A DNA stretch of 64,000 nucleotides from Cyclobacteriaceae bacterium. Its GTDB lineage: Bacteria; Bacteroidota; Bacteroidia; Cytophagales; Cyclobacteriaceae. Both the position numbers and the translations under genes were made by a program. Shown here piece by piece: positions 1-6,459 of the stretch (positions within the stretch are counted from its first letter, which is position 1; each line of letters opens with the position of its first letter). Location: NCBI GenBank assembly GCA_016786585.1, contig JAEUUI010000014.1, positions 62,001-126,000 on the forward strand, in the 5' to 3' direction. The notes under the pieces were generated by a model, which was given only the letters and a program-made list of their open reading frames with translations, was not told the origin of the DNA and did no database searches.

Positions 1-1485
1 GACCGCTACCAGCTTAAAACAATTTATGGAAACTCACTTCGGCTTCAAAAGCTGATTGAAGAGCTTATTCAGTTCAGAAAGATTGAAAGCGGAAAAGAAA
101 AGCCGCAGGTTACGCAGGTGGAGTTAATCACATTCACGCAGGATATTGTCGAAACCTTTGTTCAGCACGCAGTAGATCACGATGTACATCTCGAATTTTT
201 GCCGGAACCTGAATCTATGCAGGCCTGGATCGATCCCAAAAAGCTTGAGAAAATCCTGATCAACCTGATTTCGAATGCGATCAAATACAATGTGAAGGGC
301 GGCCACGTTGAGATCATTCTACGCGAAAGCAATCAACATGCTGTGTTCATCATTAAAGACACTGGCGTAGGCATAGCCGACAGCGACCGGAGCAAAATTT
401 TTGAGAGCTTTTACCAGAACACCGCACAGCCTGCAGAACAACAGCCTTTTGCAATGAGTACGGGCATTGGCTTATCGCTTACAAAGAGTTTGGTTGAATT
501 ACATCTCGGTGAAATCCGCCTCGAAAGCACAGCGGGCAAAGGCTCAACGTTTACCGTTACGTTGCCGATCAGTCGTGAAGCGTATGCGATGTTCGCAGAC
601 GAAAAGAACTACACGCTGCCGGTTACAAACCTGGAAGAAAAAGTACAGCAGGAGTTCGGATACATCAACCGCGCTCCCGAATTGCCGACAACCGATGCGG
701 AAGTACTTCCCGAGCTTGACCGGTATTCACTTTTGATTGTGGATGATCACGATCAGATTCTTGTGCTGCTGCAAAGTATTTTATCCGATAAGTACAAAAT
801 TTTTACCGCGCGAAACGGAGAAGAGGCCCTGGCATTGCTTGACGAAGAAAAAATCGACCTCGTGATCAGCGATATTCTGATGCCGGGCATGGATGGCCTC
901 ACGTTATGCCGCAGAATAAAAGATAATATTCAAACCAGTCACGTGCCGGTAATCCTGTTAACCGCAAAAGCTGAAATCGAAGATCGGATCGAAGGACTGC
1001 AGATGGGCGCTGACTCCTACATTCCAAAACCTTTCCACCCGGATCACCTGTTCATCCGCATTGAAAAGCTGATCAAGAACCGGGAACAGATTAAAAAGCG
1101 CTTCGAGAATTTTGCAGAGGTTGAACTCGGACAGATGTCAACCGGTATCAGTGAAAAAGATGATGAGTTCTTCGTACGCATAACGCAATGTATTGAACGT
1201 CATCTGAGCGAATCTGAATTCAGTGCCGATACAATTGCCGATGAAGTCGGTATGAGCAAGGCATCGTTGTACAAAAAAGTAAAAGCAACGGTTGGTTTGA
1301 CGCCTCACGGACTGATCAAACAGTACCGCCTGCGAAAGGCAGCTGACTTGCTCAAAAACACCGATATGAGCGTTTCCGAAGTGATTTATGAAACAGGCTT
1401 CAACAGCCGTTCATACTTTTACAAATCGTTCAACGAGATGTTCCATTGCCATCCAAAGGATTTTGGAGGTGCCAAGGCTGGATAA
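1..1485 (+). CDS. Hybrid two-component sensor/response regulator with AraC-type output (3' part)
   Basis: The reading frame is open from the first base, so the 5' end lies outside the window; 494 codons are visible. Visible residues 10-33 look like the second helix of a HisKA dimerisation domain. A HATPase_c domain follows, with N box NLISNAIKYN (about 88-97), G1 box DTGVGI (about 120) and G2 box GIGLS (about 155). A receiver domain covers about 243-360 (acidic pair VDD, phospho-acceptor Asp near 291 in SDILMPGMDG, conserved Lys near 343 in PKPF). The last 100 residues form an AraC-type double helix-turn-helix. This is the cytoplasmic half of a Bacteroidota one-protein two-component system (HTCC class), whose missing N-terminus normally carries periplasmic sensor repeats. 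The signal it senses cannot be inferred. Confidence 0.93.
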   Translation, partial: DRYQLKTIYGNSLRLQKLIEELIQFRKIESGKEKPQVTQVELITFTQDIVETFVQHAVDHDVHLEFLPEPESMQAWIDPKKLEKILINLISNAIKYNVKGGHVEIILRESNQHAVFIIKDTGVGIADSDRSKIFESFYQNTAQPAEQQPFAMSTGIGLSLTKSLVELHLGEIRLESTAGKGSTFTVTLPISREAYAMFADEKNYTLPVTNLEEKVQQEFGYINRAPELPTTDAEVLPELDRYSLLIVDDHDQILVLLQSILSDKYKIFTARNGEEALALLDEEKIDLVISDILMPGMDGLTLCRRIKDNIQTSHVPVILLTAKAEIEDRIEGLQMGADSYIPKPFHPDHLFIRIEKLIKNREQIKKRFENFAEVELGQMSTGISEKDDEFFVRITQCIERHLSESEFSADTIADEVGMSKASLYKKVKATVGLTPHGLIKQYRLRKAADLLKNTDMSVSEVIYETGFNSRSYFYKSFNEMFHCHPKDFGGAKAG

Positions 1486-1503
1486 ACTCCGGGCAATTTT
1501 TAG

Positions 1504-1511
1504 TACTTTTG
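1504..1511 (+). promoter_or_regulatory. Candidate -7 element of the FKBP gene
   Basis: TACTTTTG is an exact match to the Bacteroidota -7 consensus TAnnTTTG, 53 bp before the FKBP start. No TTG is visible at the -33 distance. If used, the hairpin at 1519-1541 would lie in the FKBP leader rather than terminate the upstream gene. Confidence 0.45.
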
Positions 1512-1518
1512 ATCCTTC

Positions 1519-1541
1519 AAAGGCTGCAAAAGGCAGCCTTT
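1519..1541 (+). terminator. Hairpin between the hybrid regulator and FKBP gene
   Basis: A perfect 9-bp stem (AAAGGCTGC / GCAGCCTTT, loop 1528-1532) is followed by a T/A-rich tract. It could terminate the upstream gene. Its position just downstream of a -7 match also allows a leader hairpin of the FKBP mRNA. Confidence 0.55.
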
Positions 1542-1563
1542 ATTCTTTATTAAAAATCACAGC

Positions 1564-2043
1564 ATGAAAATCGGAAAAGAAAAAGTAGCCGCCATTCATT
1601 ATACGTTAACGGATAACAGCGGTAATGTGCTCGACAGCAGCAAAGGCCGCCAACCATTGTATTATATCCAGGGAATTGGCAACCTGATCCCGGGAATGGA
1701 GGAAGGTCTGGAAGGAAAATCAAAAGGCGATAAGTTCACGATCAAGGTTAGTCCTGAAAAAGGATATGGCGTTCGCGATGACAAACAGATTCAAAAGGTT
1801 CCGCGTTCAGCGTTCGGAACACAAGACGTAAAAAAAGGCATGCAATTTTCCGCAAGCGGTAATCACGGCTCCCAGGTTGTTACCGTAACAGAAGTTGGGT
1901 TGGATACCGTAACCATCGATGGCAATCACCCGCTGGCAGGCGTTGAATTAAACTTTGATGTGGAAGTAATGGAAGTTCGCAACGCAACAAGTGAAGAGCT
2001 TGCTCACGGCCACGTTCACGGTCCGGGCGGACATCATCATTAA
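1564..2043 (+). CDS. FKBP-type peptidyl-prolyl isomerase, SlyD-like
   Basis: This 159-residue protein catalyses cis/trans isomerisation of proline peptide bonds and probably acts as a cytoplasmic folding helper, since no signal peptide is seen. The N-terminal half holds the FKBP signature (VLDSSKGRQPLYY, then IPGMEEGLEG). Residues about 68-125 fit the insert-in-flap chaperone domain of SlyD, flanked by KGYGVRDD and the closing ELNFDVEVMEV strand. The C-terminus is histidine-rich (HGHVHGPGGHHH), as in SlyD proteins that bind nickel or other divalent metals. A metallochaperone role is an inference, as no hydrogenase or urease genes are near. It is monocistronic, with its own terminator at 2072-2100. 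Confidence 0.93.
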   Translation: MKIGKEKVAAIHYTLTDNSGNVLDSSKGRQPLYYIQGIGNLIPGMEEGLEGKSKGDKFTIKVSPEKGYGVRDDKQIQKVPRSAFGTQDVKKGMQFSASGNHGSQVVTVTEVGLDTVTIDGNHPLAGVELNFDVEVMEVRNATSEELAHGHVHGPGGHHH

Positions 2044-2071
2044 GCCCACAAAAGATTTTGGATAATTTTTG

Positions 2072-2100
2072 ATAGCGCTGACAACATCAGCGCTATTTTT
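2072..2100 (+). terminator. Rho-independent terminator of the FKBP gene
   Basis: A perfect 10-bp stem (ATAGCGCTGA / TCAGCGCTAT) with a 5-nt loop is followed by TTTT. Confidence 0.85.
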
Positions 2101-2117
2101 ATGATCAAATATCCTCC

Positions 2118-2870
2118 ATGAAAACTATCTCAACGTTTTTACTACTTAGCATTGTTACTTTTGTCAGTTGCAATGCCCCGAAAGAAAAAGTTCAGCATGA
2201 ACCTGCCTACAAAACAGAAAACCTGGTAATTAACCAAGTCGCTGAAAACTCATTTATTCATGTTTCATTTTTGCAGACCGATGATTTTGGTAACGTACCC
2301 TGCAACGGGTTGGTGGTGACGAACGGGGGTGAAGCCATCATTTTCGACACGCCCGCGAACGACAAGAGCTCGGAAGAACTAATCCGCTGGATAAAAGAAA
2401 CGTTGCATTGCAGCGTGAAAGCCATTATTCCTACGCACTTCCACAACGATTGCCTGGGTGGACTGAAAACATTCCATGCCGATAGCATCCCTTCCTACGC
2501 CAACATTAAAACTATCGAGCTTGCGACAGAAAAGAATTTCCTGGTTCCTCAAAACGGCTTCCGGGATTCGCTCCGGTTAGCGCTTGGCGACAGTTATGTT
2601 ACCGTCAGGTTTCCCGGGGAAGGTCACACAAAAGACAACGTGGTTGGATATTTCCCCAACGACAATATTCTGTTTGGCGGTTGCCTGATCAAAGAGATAG
2701 ATGCCAACAAAGGTTATTTGGGCGATGCGAATGTGTATGCGTGGTCAGCAACGGTTGAACGGGTAAAAGATGAATATCCGAACATAAAAATTGTTGTTCC
2801 AGGACACGGTGAATCCGGAGGCAAGGAATTATTGGATTACACGATCAAGCTTTTCAGTCAACCGAAATGA
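2118..2870 (+). CDS. Subclass B1 metallo-beta-lactamase
   Basis: The product is a zinc hydrolase that should open beta-lactam rings in the periplasm. The N-terminus has a short hydrophobic segment ending FVSC, so Cys18 may be a lipidation site. All six B1 zinc ligands are visible: H107-x-H109-x-D111 (THFHNDCLGG), H170 (GEGHTKDN), C189 (GGCLIK) and H230 (VPGHGE). K192 and the LGDANV segment match substrate-binding positions of IMP- and CcrA-type enzymes. The 250-residue length is normal for the subclass. There are no mobile elements around it, so it looks intrinsic to the chromosome. It overlaps the following GNAT gene by ATGA. The fold and subclass are clear; the substrate range is not predictable. 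Confidence 0.93.
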   Translation: MKTISTFLLLSIVTFVSCNAPKEKVQHEPAYKTENLVINQVAENSFIHVSFLQTDDFGNVPCNGLVVTNGGEAIIFDTPANDKSSEELIRWIKETLHCSVKAIIPTHFHNDCLGGLKTFHADSIPSYANIKTIELATEKNFLVPQNGFRDSLRLALGDSYVTVRFPGEGHTKDNVVGYFPNDNILFGGCLIKEIDANKGYLGDANVYAWSATVERVKDEYPNIKIVVPGHGESGGKELLDYTIKLFSQPK

Positions 2871-3325
2871 AAACGATCACGGTTCATAAAAATCAGTTCA
2901 CCATCTCAACGGATAAAGCAAGGCTGGATGTAAACGCCATTCATGAATTCCTGTCGACCAAAGCGTATTGGTGCCTGAATATTCCGAAAGCAATCGTTGA
3001 GAAGGCAATTGCAAACTCGTTATGTTTTGGTGTTTATGAGGGCGAAAAGCAGATCGGGTTCGCCCGGGTGATTTCCGATTTGTCAACCATTGCCTATCTC
3101 GGAGACGTTTATGTGCTGGAGGAATACCGCGGCCACGGCCTTTCAAAATGGCTGATGGAAACTATTATGATGCATCCGGAGTTACAGGGATTAAGAAGGT
3201 GGATCCTGCTGACAGGCGATGCGCATGGATTGTATCGCCAGTTTGGCTGGACTGACCTTGCTGATTCGTCCAAGTGGATGGAACTGCACAACAAAAACGT
3301 TTACAAATCCCATAAGCAAAGTTGA
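2867..3325 (+). CDS. GNAT family N-acetyltransferase
   Basis: This 152-residue single-domain GNAT protein has the acetyl-CoA binding motif A in the segment VYVLEEYRGHGLSKWL (residues about 84-99; R/Q-x-x-G-x-G/A type). Its start overlaps the stop of the metallo-beta-lactamase (ATGA), so the two are probably translationally coupled. The closest general match is the small-molecule acetyltransferases of Bacteroidota that end in a conserved YRQFGW segment (seen near residue 124). The acceptor substrate is unknown. A shared resistance role with its partner is only a suggestion from the coupling. Confidence 0.88.
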   Translation: MKTITVHKNQFTISTDKARLDVNAIHEFLSTKAYWCLNIPKAIVEKAIANSLCFGVYEGEKQIGFARVISDLSTIAYLGDVYVLEEYRGHGLSKWLMETIMMHPELQGLRRWILLTGDAHGLYRQFGWTDLADSSKWMELHNKNVYKSHKQS

Positions 3326-3336
3326 TATCTTCAAAA

Positions 3337-3450
3337 GTGACCGTGCAGCCGGTTACTTTGATCGCGCTTTACGAAGAAGCAGCTTTTCATAAGCCGGTGC
3401 GTTTTTTTCAGTCAGCCGTGTACATGGGCTGGCTCGCCAGAAAGAAATAG
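3337..3450 (+). CDS. Possible small protein of 37 residues (uncertain)
   Basis: A short open frame from GTG 3337 (or TTG 3322 in the same frame) to TAG 3448 would encode a basic peptide ending WLARKK, with a hydrophobic stretch TLIALYEEAA near the start. It fills most of the 225-bp gap between the GNAT gene and arsR. No known family is recognised and no ATG is available, so it may be a chance frame or a remnant. Confidence 0.2.
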   Translation: MTVQPVTLIALYEEAAFHKPVRFFQSAVYMGWLARKK

Positions 3451-3499
3451 GCCTTTTTTGCCTCAATCAGCCCACATCTTAAAAAAATGTCGGATTTAA

Positions 3500-3530
3500 T
3501 TGTGCAGTCACATAGCTGCATATATATTTG
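3500..3530 (+). promoter_or_regulatory. Promoter of the arsR cassette
   Basis: A TTG at 3500-3502 and TATATTTG at 3523-3530, separated by 20 bp, match the Bacteroidota TTG-N19-21-TAnnTTTG promoter. Transcription would start near 3536, about 15 nt before the arsR ATG. Confidence 0.72.
3503..3520. promoter_or_regulatory. Upstream operator half of the arsR promoter (imperfect palindrome)
   Basis: TGCAGTCA-CA-TAGCTGCA is an 18-bp imperfect copy of the perfect palindrome at 3529-3546 and has the same 2-bp centre spacing. It fills the spacer between the -33 and -7 elements. Occupancy would block RNA polymerase. Confidence 0.6.
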
Positions 3531-3546
3531 CAGTCAAATGACTGCA
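3529..3546. promoter_or_regulatory. Downstream operator of the arsR promoter (perfect palindrome)
   Basis: TGCAGTCA-AA-TGACTGCA is a perfect 8-bp-arm inverted repeat. It overlaps the end of the -7 element and the expected start of transcription, and ends 4 bp before the arsR ATG. The size and position fit an ArsR-type autorepressor site. Confidence 0.72.
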
Positions 3547-3550
3547 TAAA

Positions 3551-3874
3551 ATGGAATCCCGCAGAGACGTATTTCAGGCTATTGCCGACCCGACCCGCAG
3601 GGCAATTTTGATGTTATTGGCAGCCCAGGCGCTTACCCCGGGAGCGATCGCGGAAAATTTCGATTCGTCACGTCAGACGATCTCCAAACACATTCAGATT
3701 CTTATCGAATGTGAGCTGGTTAAACCAAAACAAAACGGGCGGGAGATTTTATATCACATCAACGCCAAACAAATGAGCGAAGTAGCCAACTTCATCGAAC
3801 CCTTCCGCAAGCTATGGGACGATCGCTTCAATAAGCTCGAAAGCATTATGAAGAACTATAAATCAAAAAAATAG
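3551..3874 (+). CDS. ArsR family winged-helix transcriptional repressor
   Basis: This 107-residue protein is mostly one winged helix: [16 protein letters not shown] is the typical ArsR opening helix, [13 protein letters not shown] the recognition helix, and GREILYHIN the wing. There is no cysteine metal-sensing motif, so it belongs to the non-metal ArsR regulators (SdpR/YczG-like) that commonly precede SRPBCC genes. It heads a co-directional cassette with the SRPBCC gene 1 bp downstream. The two palindromes in its promoter suggest autorepression. The inducing signal is unknown. Confidence 0.92.
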   Translation: MESRRDVFQAIADPTRRAILMLLAAQALTPGAIAENFDSSRQTISKHIQILIECELVKPKQNGREILYHINAKQMSEVANFIEPFRKLWDDRFNKLESIMKNYKSKK

Positions 3875-3875
3875 C

Positions 3876-4349
3876 ATGGAACAGAAAACAAAAATACATG
3901 CTGAAGATGGCCGTCAGGAGTTACGGATTACGCGCGAGTTCGACTTGCCGCTTGAGCTTTTGTTTCAGGCTTATTCCGATGCTGAAATCGTGGAGCAGTG
4001 GATGGGCACGAACGTGCTGAAACTCGAAAACAAAAATCACGGCTCCTACCGGTTTGAAACAACCGACCCGAAAGGAAACAAACACTATTTCAGCGGAACG
4101 TATCACACCTATGTACCGGATCGTAAAATCGTAAGGACGTTTGAAATCGAGAATTCTCCGTTCGAACCTCAGCTTGAATTTCTGGACTTTGAAAGCCTGA
4201 CACCGGAAACCAGCAAGCTTACCATCCAGATGATTTACCGTTCGGTTGAATTGCGTGATCAGATGCTGAAACTTCCGTTCTCACAGGGAATCAACATGGC
4301 TCACAACCAGCTCGAAAAGATTGTTAAAAACTTAACCAAAAAACCATGA
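3876..4349 (+). CDS. SRPBCC (AHSA1-like) domain protein
   Basis: The 157 residues form one START-like fold of the AHSA1 family: ITREFDLPLELLFQAYSDAE, then WMG, then the late helix with NMAHNQLEKI. Family members bind hydrophobic ligands in a cavity; most bacterial ones have no known reaction. Pairing with an upstream ArsR gene is a recurrent arrangement in bacteria, which suggests the protein is the regulated effector. Its stop overlaps the next start (ATGA at 4346-4349), so co-translation is likely. Confidence 0.9.
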   Translation: MEQKTKIHAEDGRQELRITREFDLPLELLFQAYSDAEIVEQWMGTNVLKLENKNHGSYRFETTDPKGNKHYFSGTYHTYVPDRKIVRTFEIENSPFEPQLEFLDFESLTPETSKLTIQMIYRSVELRDQMLKLPFSQGINMAHNQLEKIVKNLTKKP

Positions 4350-4735
4350 CAACCGAAAAACGCAACAAGATCATTTACTGGGTCGCTACGCTTTGGCTCG
4401 CACTGGGAATGACATCTACCGGAATTGTACAATTGCTGAAAATCGAGGAAGAAACTTCGATGATGGCCCGCCTCGGTTACCCGGTTTACTTCCTCACGAT
4501 CCTTGGAACCTGGAAAATTCTCGGTGTCATTGCAGTTCTTGTACCGAAGTTTCCGTTGGTGAAAGAATGGGCGTATGCCGGCTTTTTCTTCGCGATGAGC
4601 GGAGCTATTATTTCGCATCTTGCTGTGGCCGATCCCGTCAAGGAATTATTTGGTCCGTCACTGCTTATTGTACTAACGGTCACCTCATGGTATTTCCGGC
4701 CTGCGAACAGAACAGTGATGGCGTTAAATTCATAA
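4346..4735 (+). CDS. DoxX-like membrane protein
   Basis: This 129-residue integral membrane protein has four hydrophobic segments (about 11-27, 49-65, 74-92 and 99-114) typical of the DoxX-like family. Motifs include GYPVYFLTILGTWKILGVIA in the second segment and KEWAYAGFFFAMSGA in the third. Function is not established for this subfamily, though DoxX relatives are linked to redox stress. It is translationally coupled to the SRPBCC gene and followed after 1 bp by the YdeI-like gene. Confidence 0.88.
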   Translation: MTTEKRNKIIYWVATLWLALGMTSTGIVQLLKIEEETSMMARLGYPVYFLTILGTWKILGVIAVLVPKFPLVKEWAYAGFFFAMSGAIISHLAVADPVKELFGPSLLIVLTVTSWYFRPANRTVMALNS

Positions 4736-4736
4736 C

Positions 4737-5324
4737 ATGAAAAACACGAATCCGAAAGTCGATTGGTTCTTTAAAAAGGATACAGCCTGGCAGGAGGCTT
4801 ATCAAAAACTGCGGACCCTCGTATTGAGCTGTGGATTAACCGAAGAACTTAAGTGGGGACACCCCTGCTATACGCTTGACGGGCAAAACGTAGTTCTCAT
4901 TCATGGCTTCAAGGATTACTGTGCCCTATTGTTTCACAAAGGCGTGTTGTTGACCGATAAGAAAAAGCTGCTGATCCAGCAGACGGCAAATGTGCAATCA
5001 GCACGGCAGCTTCGCTTCAGGCATGTCGATGAGATTACCGACAACGAAGCCATCATTAAATCATACATCCGCGAAGCGATCAAAGTCGAGAAGGCAGGCC
5101 TGAAAGTCGAATTCAAAAAAACAGCTGAATTTGAGATGCCCCAGGAATTCAAGCTTGCACTGAAAACAAATCCGAAATTAAAAAAGGCATTTGAATCGCT
5201 CACACCGGGCCGGCAGCGTGGATACCTGCTCCATTTTTCTTCGGCAAAGCAGCAGGCTACGCGCGAAGCAAGAATCAGGAAATACACACCCAACATATTG
5301 AAAGGAAAAGGTCTTGAAGACTAA
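4737..5324 (+). CDS. YdeI/OmpD-associated family protein (DUF1801 plus OmdA domain)
   Basis: The first 115 residues match the DUF1801 (YdhG-like) fold: the LKWGHPCYTLDGQNVVLIHG segment and a GVLLTD strand. The C-terminal 60 residues are the basic OmdA-type helix pair, with the characteristic segment FESLTPGRQRGYLLHFSSAK followed by REARIRK. At 195 residues it is of usual length. It is a cytoplasmic protein of unproven function. Membership in the arsR cassette is supported by the 1-bp gap to the upstream gene. Confidence 0.9.
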   Translation: MKNTNPKVDWFFKKDTAWQEAYQKLRTLVLSCGLTEELKWGHPCYTLDGQNVVLIHGFKDYCALLFHKGVLLTDKKKLLIQQTANVQSARQLRFRHVDEITDNEAIIKSYIREAIKVEKAGLKVEFKKTAEFEMPQEFKLALKTNPKLKKAFESLTPGRQRGYLLHFSSAKQQATREARIRKYTPNILKGKGLED

Positions 5325-5334
5325 ACTTTGAACA

Positions 5335-5895
5335 ATGGCTAAAACAAAACAGAAATTATCTGCAGCAGAACGCGATGAAATGCTGGCGACTCTCAAAAAG
5401 CGTTTCGAAAAAAACATGCAGCGGCACAAGGGCATTCGCTGGGAACAGGTGGAGGCCAGGTTGGAAGCAAATCCCGACAAGCTCTGGTCGCTTTTACAGA
5501 TGGAAAAAACCGGTGGCGAACCAGACGTTGTAGCGGAGCAGAAGAAAGCGTTTATTTTCTTCGACTGCTCACCGGAAAGTCCCTCCGGCCGCAGAAGTCT
5601 TTGCTACGACCACGGGGCACTTGAAAAACGTAAAGAGCACAAACCCGCAAATAGCGCAGTGCAGATGGCGGAAGACATGGGTATCGAATTACTCTCGGAA
5701 GAGCAGTACCGTGAGCTTCAAACACGAGGTAAGTTTGATTCGAAAACTTCAAGCTGGGTGGCTACACCGCCCGCCATCCGCAAAGCAGGAGGAGCAATTT
5801 TCTGTGATTACCGGTACGGTCACGTGTTTGTTTACCATAACGGGGCCGAATCGTACTACGCTGCCCGCGGATTTCGCGGCTCATTGACCGTGTAA
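5335..5895 (+). CDS. DUF4256 domain-containing protein
   Basis: The 186-residue soluble protein matches the DUF4256 family over its whole length. Landmarks are a charged N-terminal helix, KAFIFFDCSPESPSGRRSLC near residues 70-90, and the C-terminal segment FCDYRYGHVFVYHNGAESYY. The family is of unknown function. It follows the YdeI-like gene by 10 bp in the same direction, so it is probably the last member of the arsR-led cassette. No terminator is visible after it. Confidence 0.88.
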   Translation: MAKTKQKLSAAERDEMLATLKKRFEKNMQRHKGIRWEQVEARLEANPDKLWSLLQMEKTGGEPDVVAEQKKAFIFFDCSPESPSGRRSLCYDHGALEKRKEHKPANSAVQMAEDMGIELLSEEQYRELQTRGKFDSKTSSWVATPPAIRKAGGAIFCDYRYGHVFVYHNGAESYYAARGFRGSLTV

Positions 5896-5937
5896 CTTTT
5901 TTGCAAAAAGGTACTTCACGGGTTTGCGCGGGGAATT

Positions 5938-5945
5938 TAACTTTG
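5938..5945 (+). promoter_or_regulatory. Candidate -7 element of the GNAT gene
   Basis: TAACTTTG is an exact TAnnTTTG match that ends 11 bp before the ATG at 5957, predicting a very short leader. No -33 TTG is visible at the right distance. Confidence 0.5.
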
Positions 5946-5956
5946 TTCAAAACCCC

Positions 5957-6406
5957 ATGACAAAACTCATTCGTACAACCTCGGATCATCCTGATTTCAT
6001 ATCGCTCGTCAGGCTGCTGGATGCTGATCTTGCGAAACGCGATGGCGATGAACATTCCTTTTATGCACAGTACAACAAGATCGCGATGCTGAAGTATGTG
6101 GTTGTTGCATATGAAAGCGCTAAGGCGATCGGCTGCGGGGCAATTAAAGAACAAGCGCCAGGAATGATGGAAGTGAAACGCATGTACGTACTTCCGGAGA
6201 ACCGGAAGCATGGCATTGCTACTTTGATTCTCACTGAACTGGAGCAATGGGCTGCCGAACTTGGATACGGAAGTTGCGTACTGGAAACCGGTAAGCGTCA
6301 ACCGGAAGCGATTGCCCTGTACACCCGCAACGGGTATAAAATTATACCGAATTACGGCCAATATGTAGGTATTGATAACAGTGTCTGTTTTCAGAAGGCA
6401 CTGTAA
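5957..6406 (+). CDS. GNAT family N-acetyltransferase
   Basis: The start is set at ATG 5957; an in-frame TTG at 5924 would lie upstream of the -7 match. The 149 residues form a single GNAT domain with motif A in VKRMYVLPENRKHGIATLIL (about 81-100) and a YEIxPNYG-like end (YKIIPNYGQY), as in small PanZ/YjgM-like acetyltransferases. The ETGKRQPEAIALYTRNGY segment is the usual motif B. The substrate is unknown. It converges on the M28 peptidase gene across a shared hairpin. Confidence 0.9.
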   Translation: MTKLIRTTSDHPDFISLVRLLDADLAKRDGDEHSFYAQYNKIAMLKYVVVAYESAKAIGCGAIKEQAPGMMEVKRMYVLPENRKHGIATLILTELEQWAAELGYGSCVLETGKRQPEAIALYTRNGYKIIPNYGQYVGIDNSVCFQKAL

Positions 6407-6411
6407 ACAAA

Positions 6412-6437
6412 AAAGTCCCACATTTCTGCAGGACTTT
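6412..6437 (-). terminator. Terminator between converging GNAT and M28 genes
   Basis: A 7-bp stem (AAAGTCC / GGACTTT) with a 12-nt loop has a T-run on the minus strand, so it mainly serves the M28 gene. Confidence 0.65.
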
Positions 6438-6459
6438 CCATTCACAACAATTAACCAAA

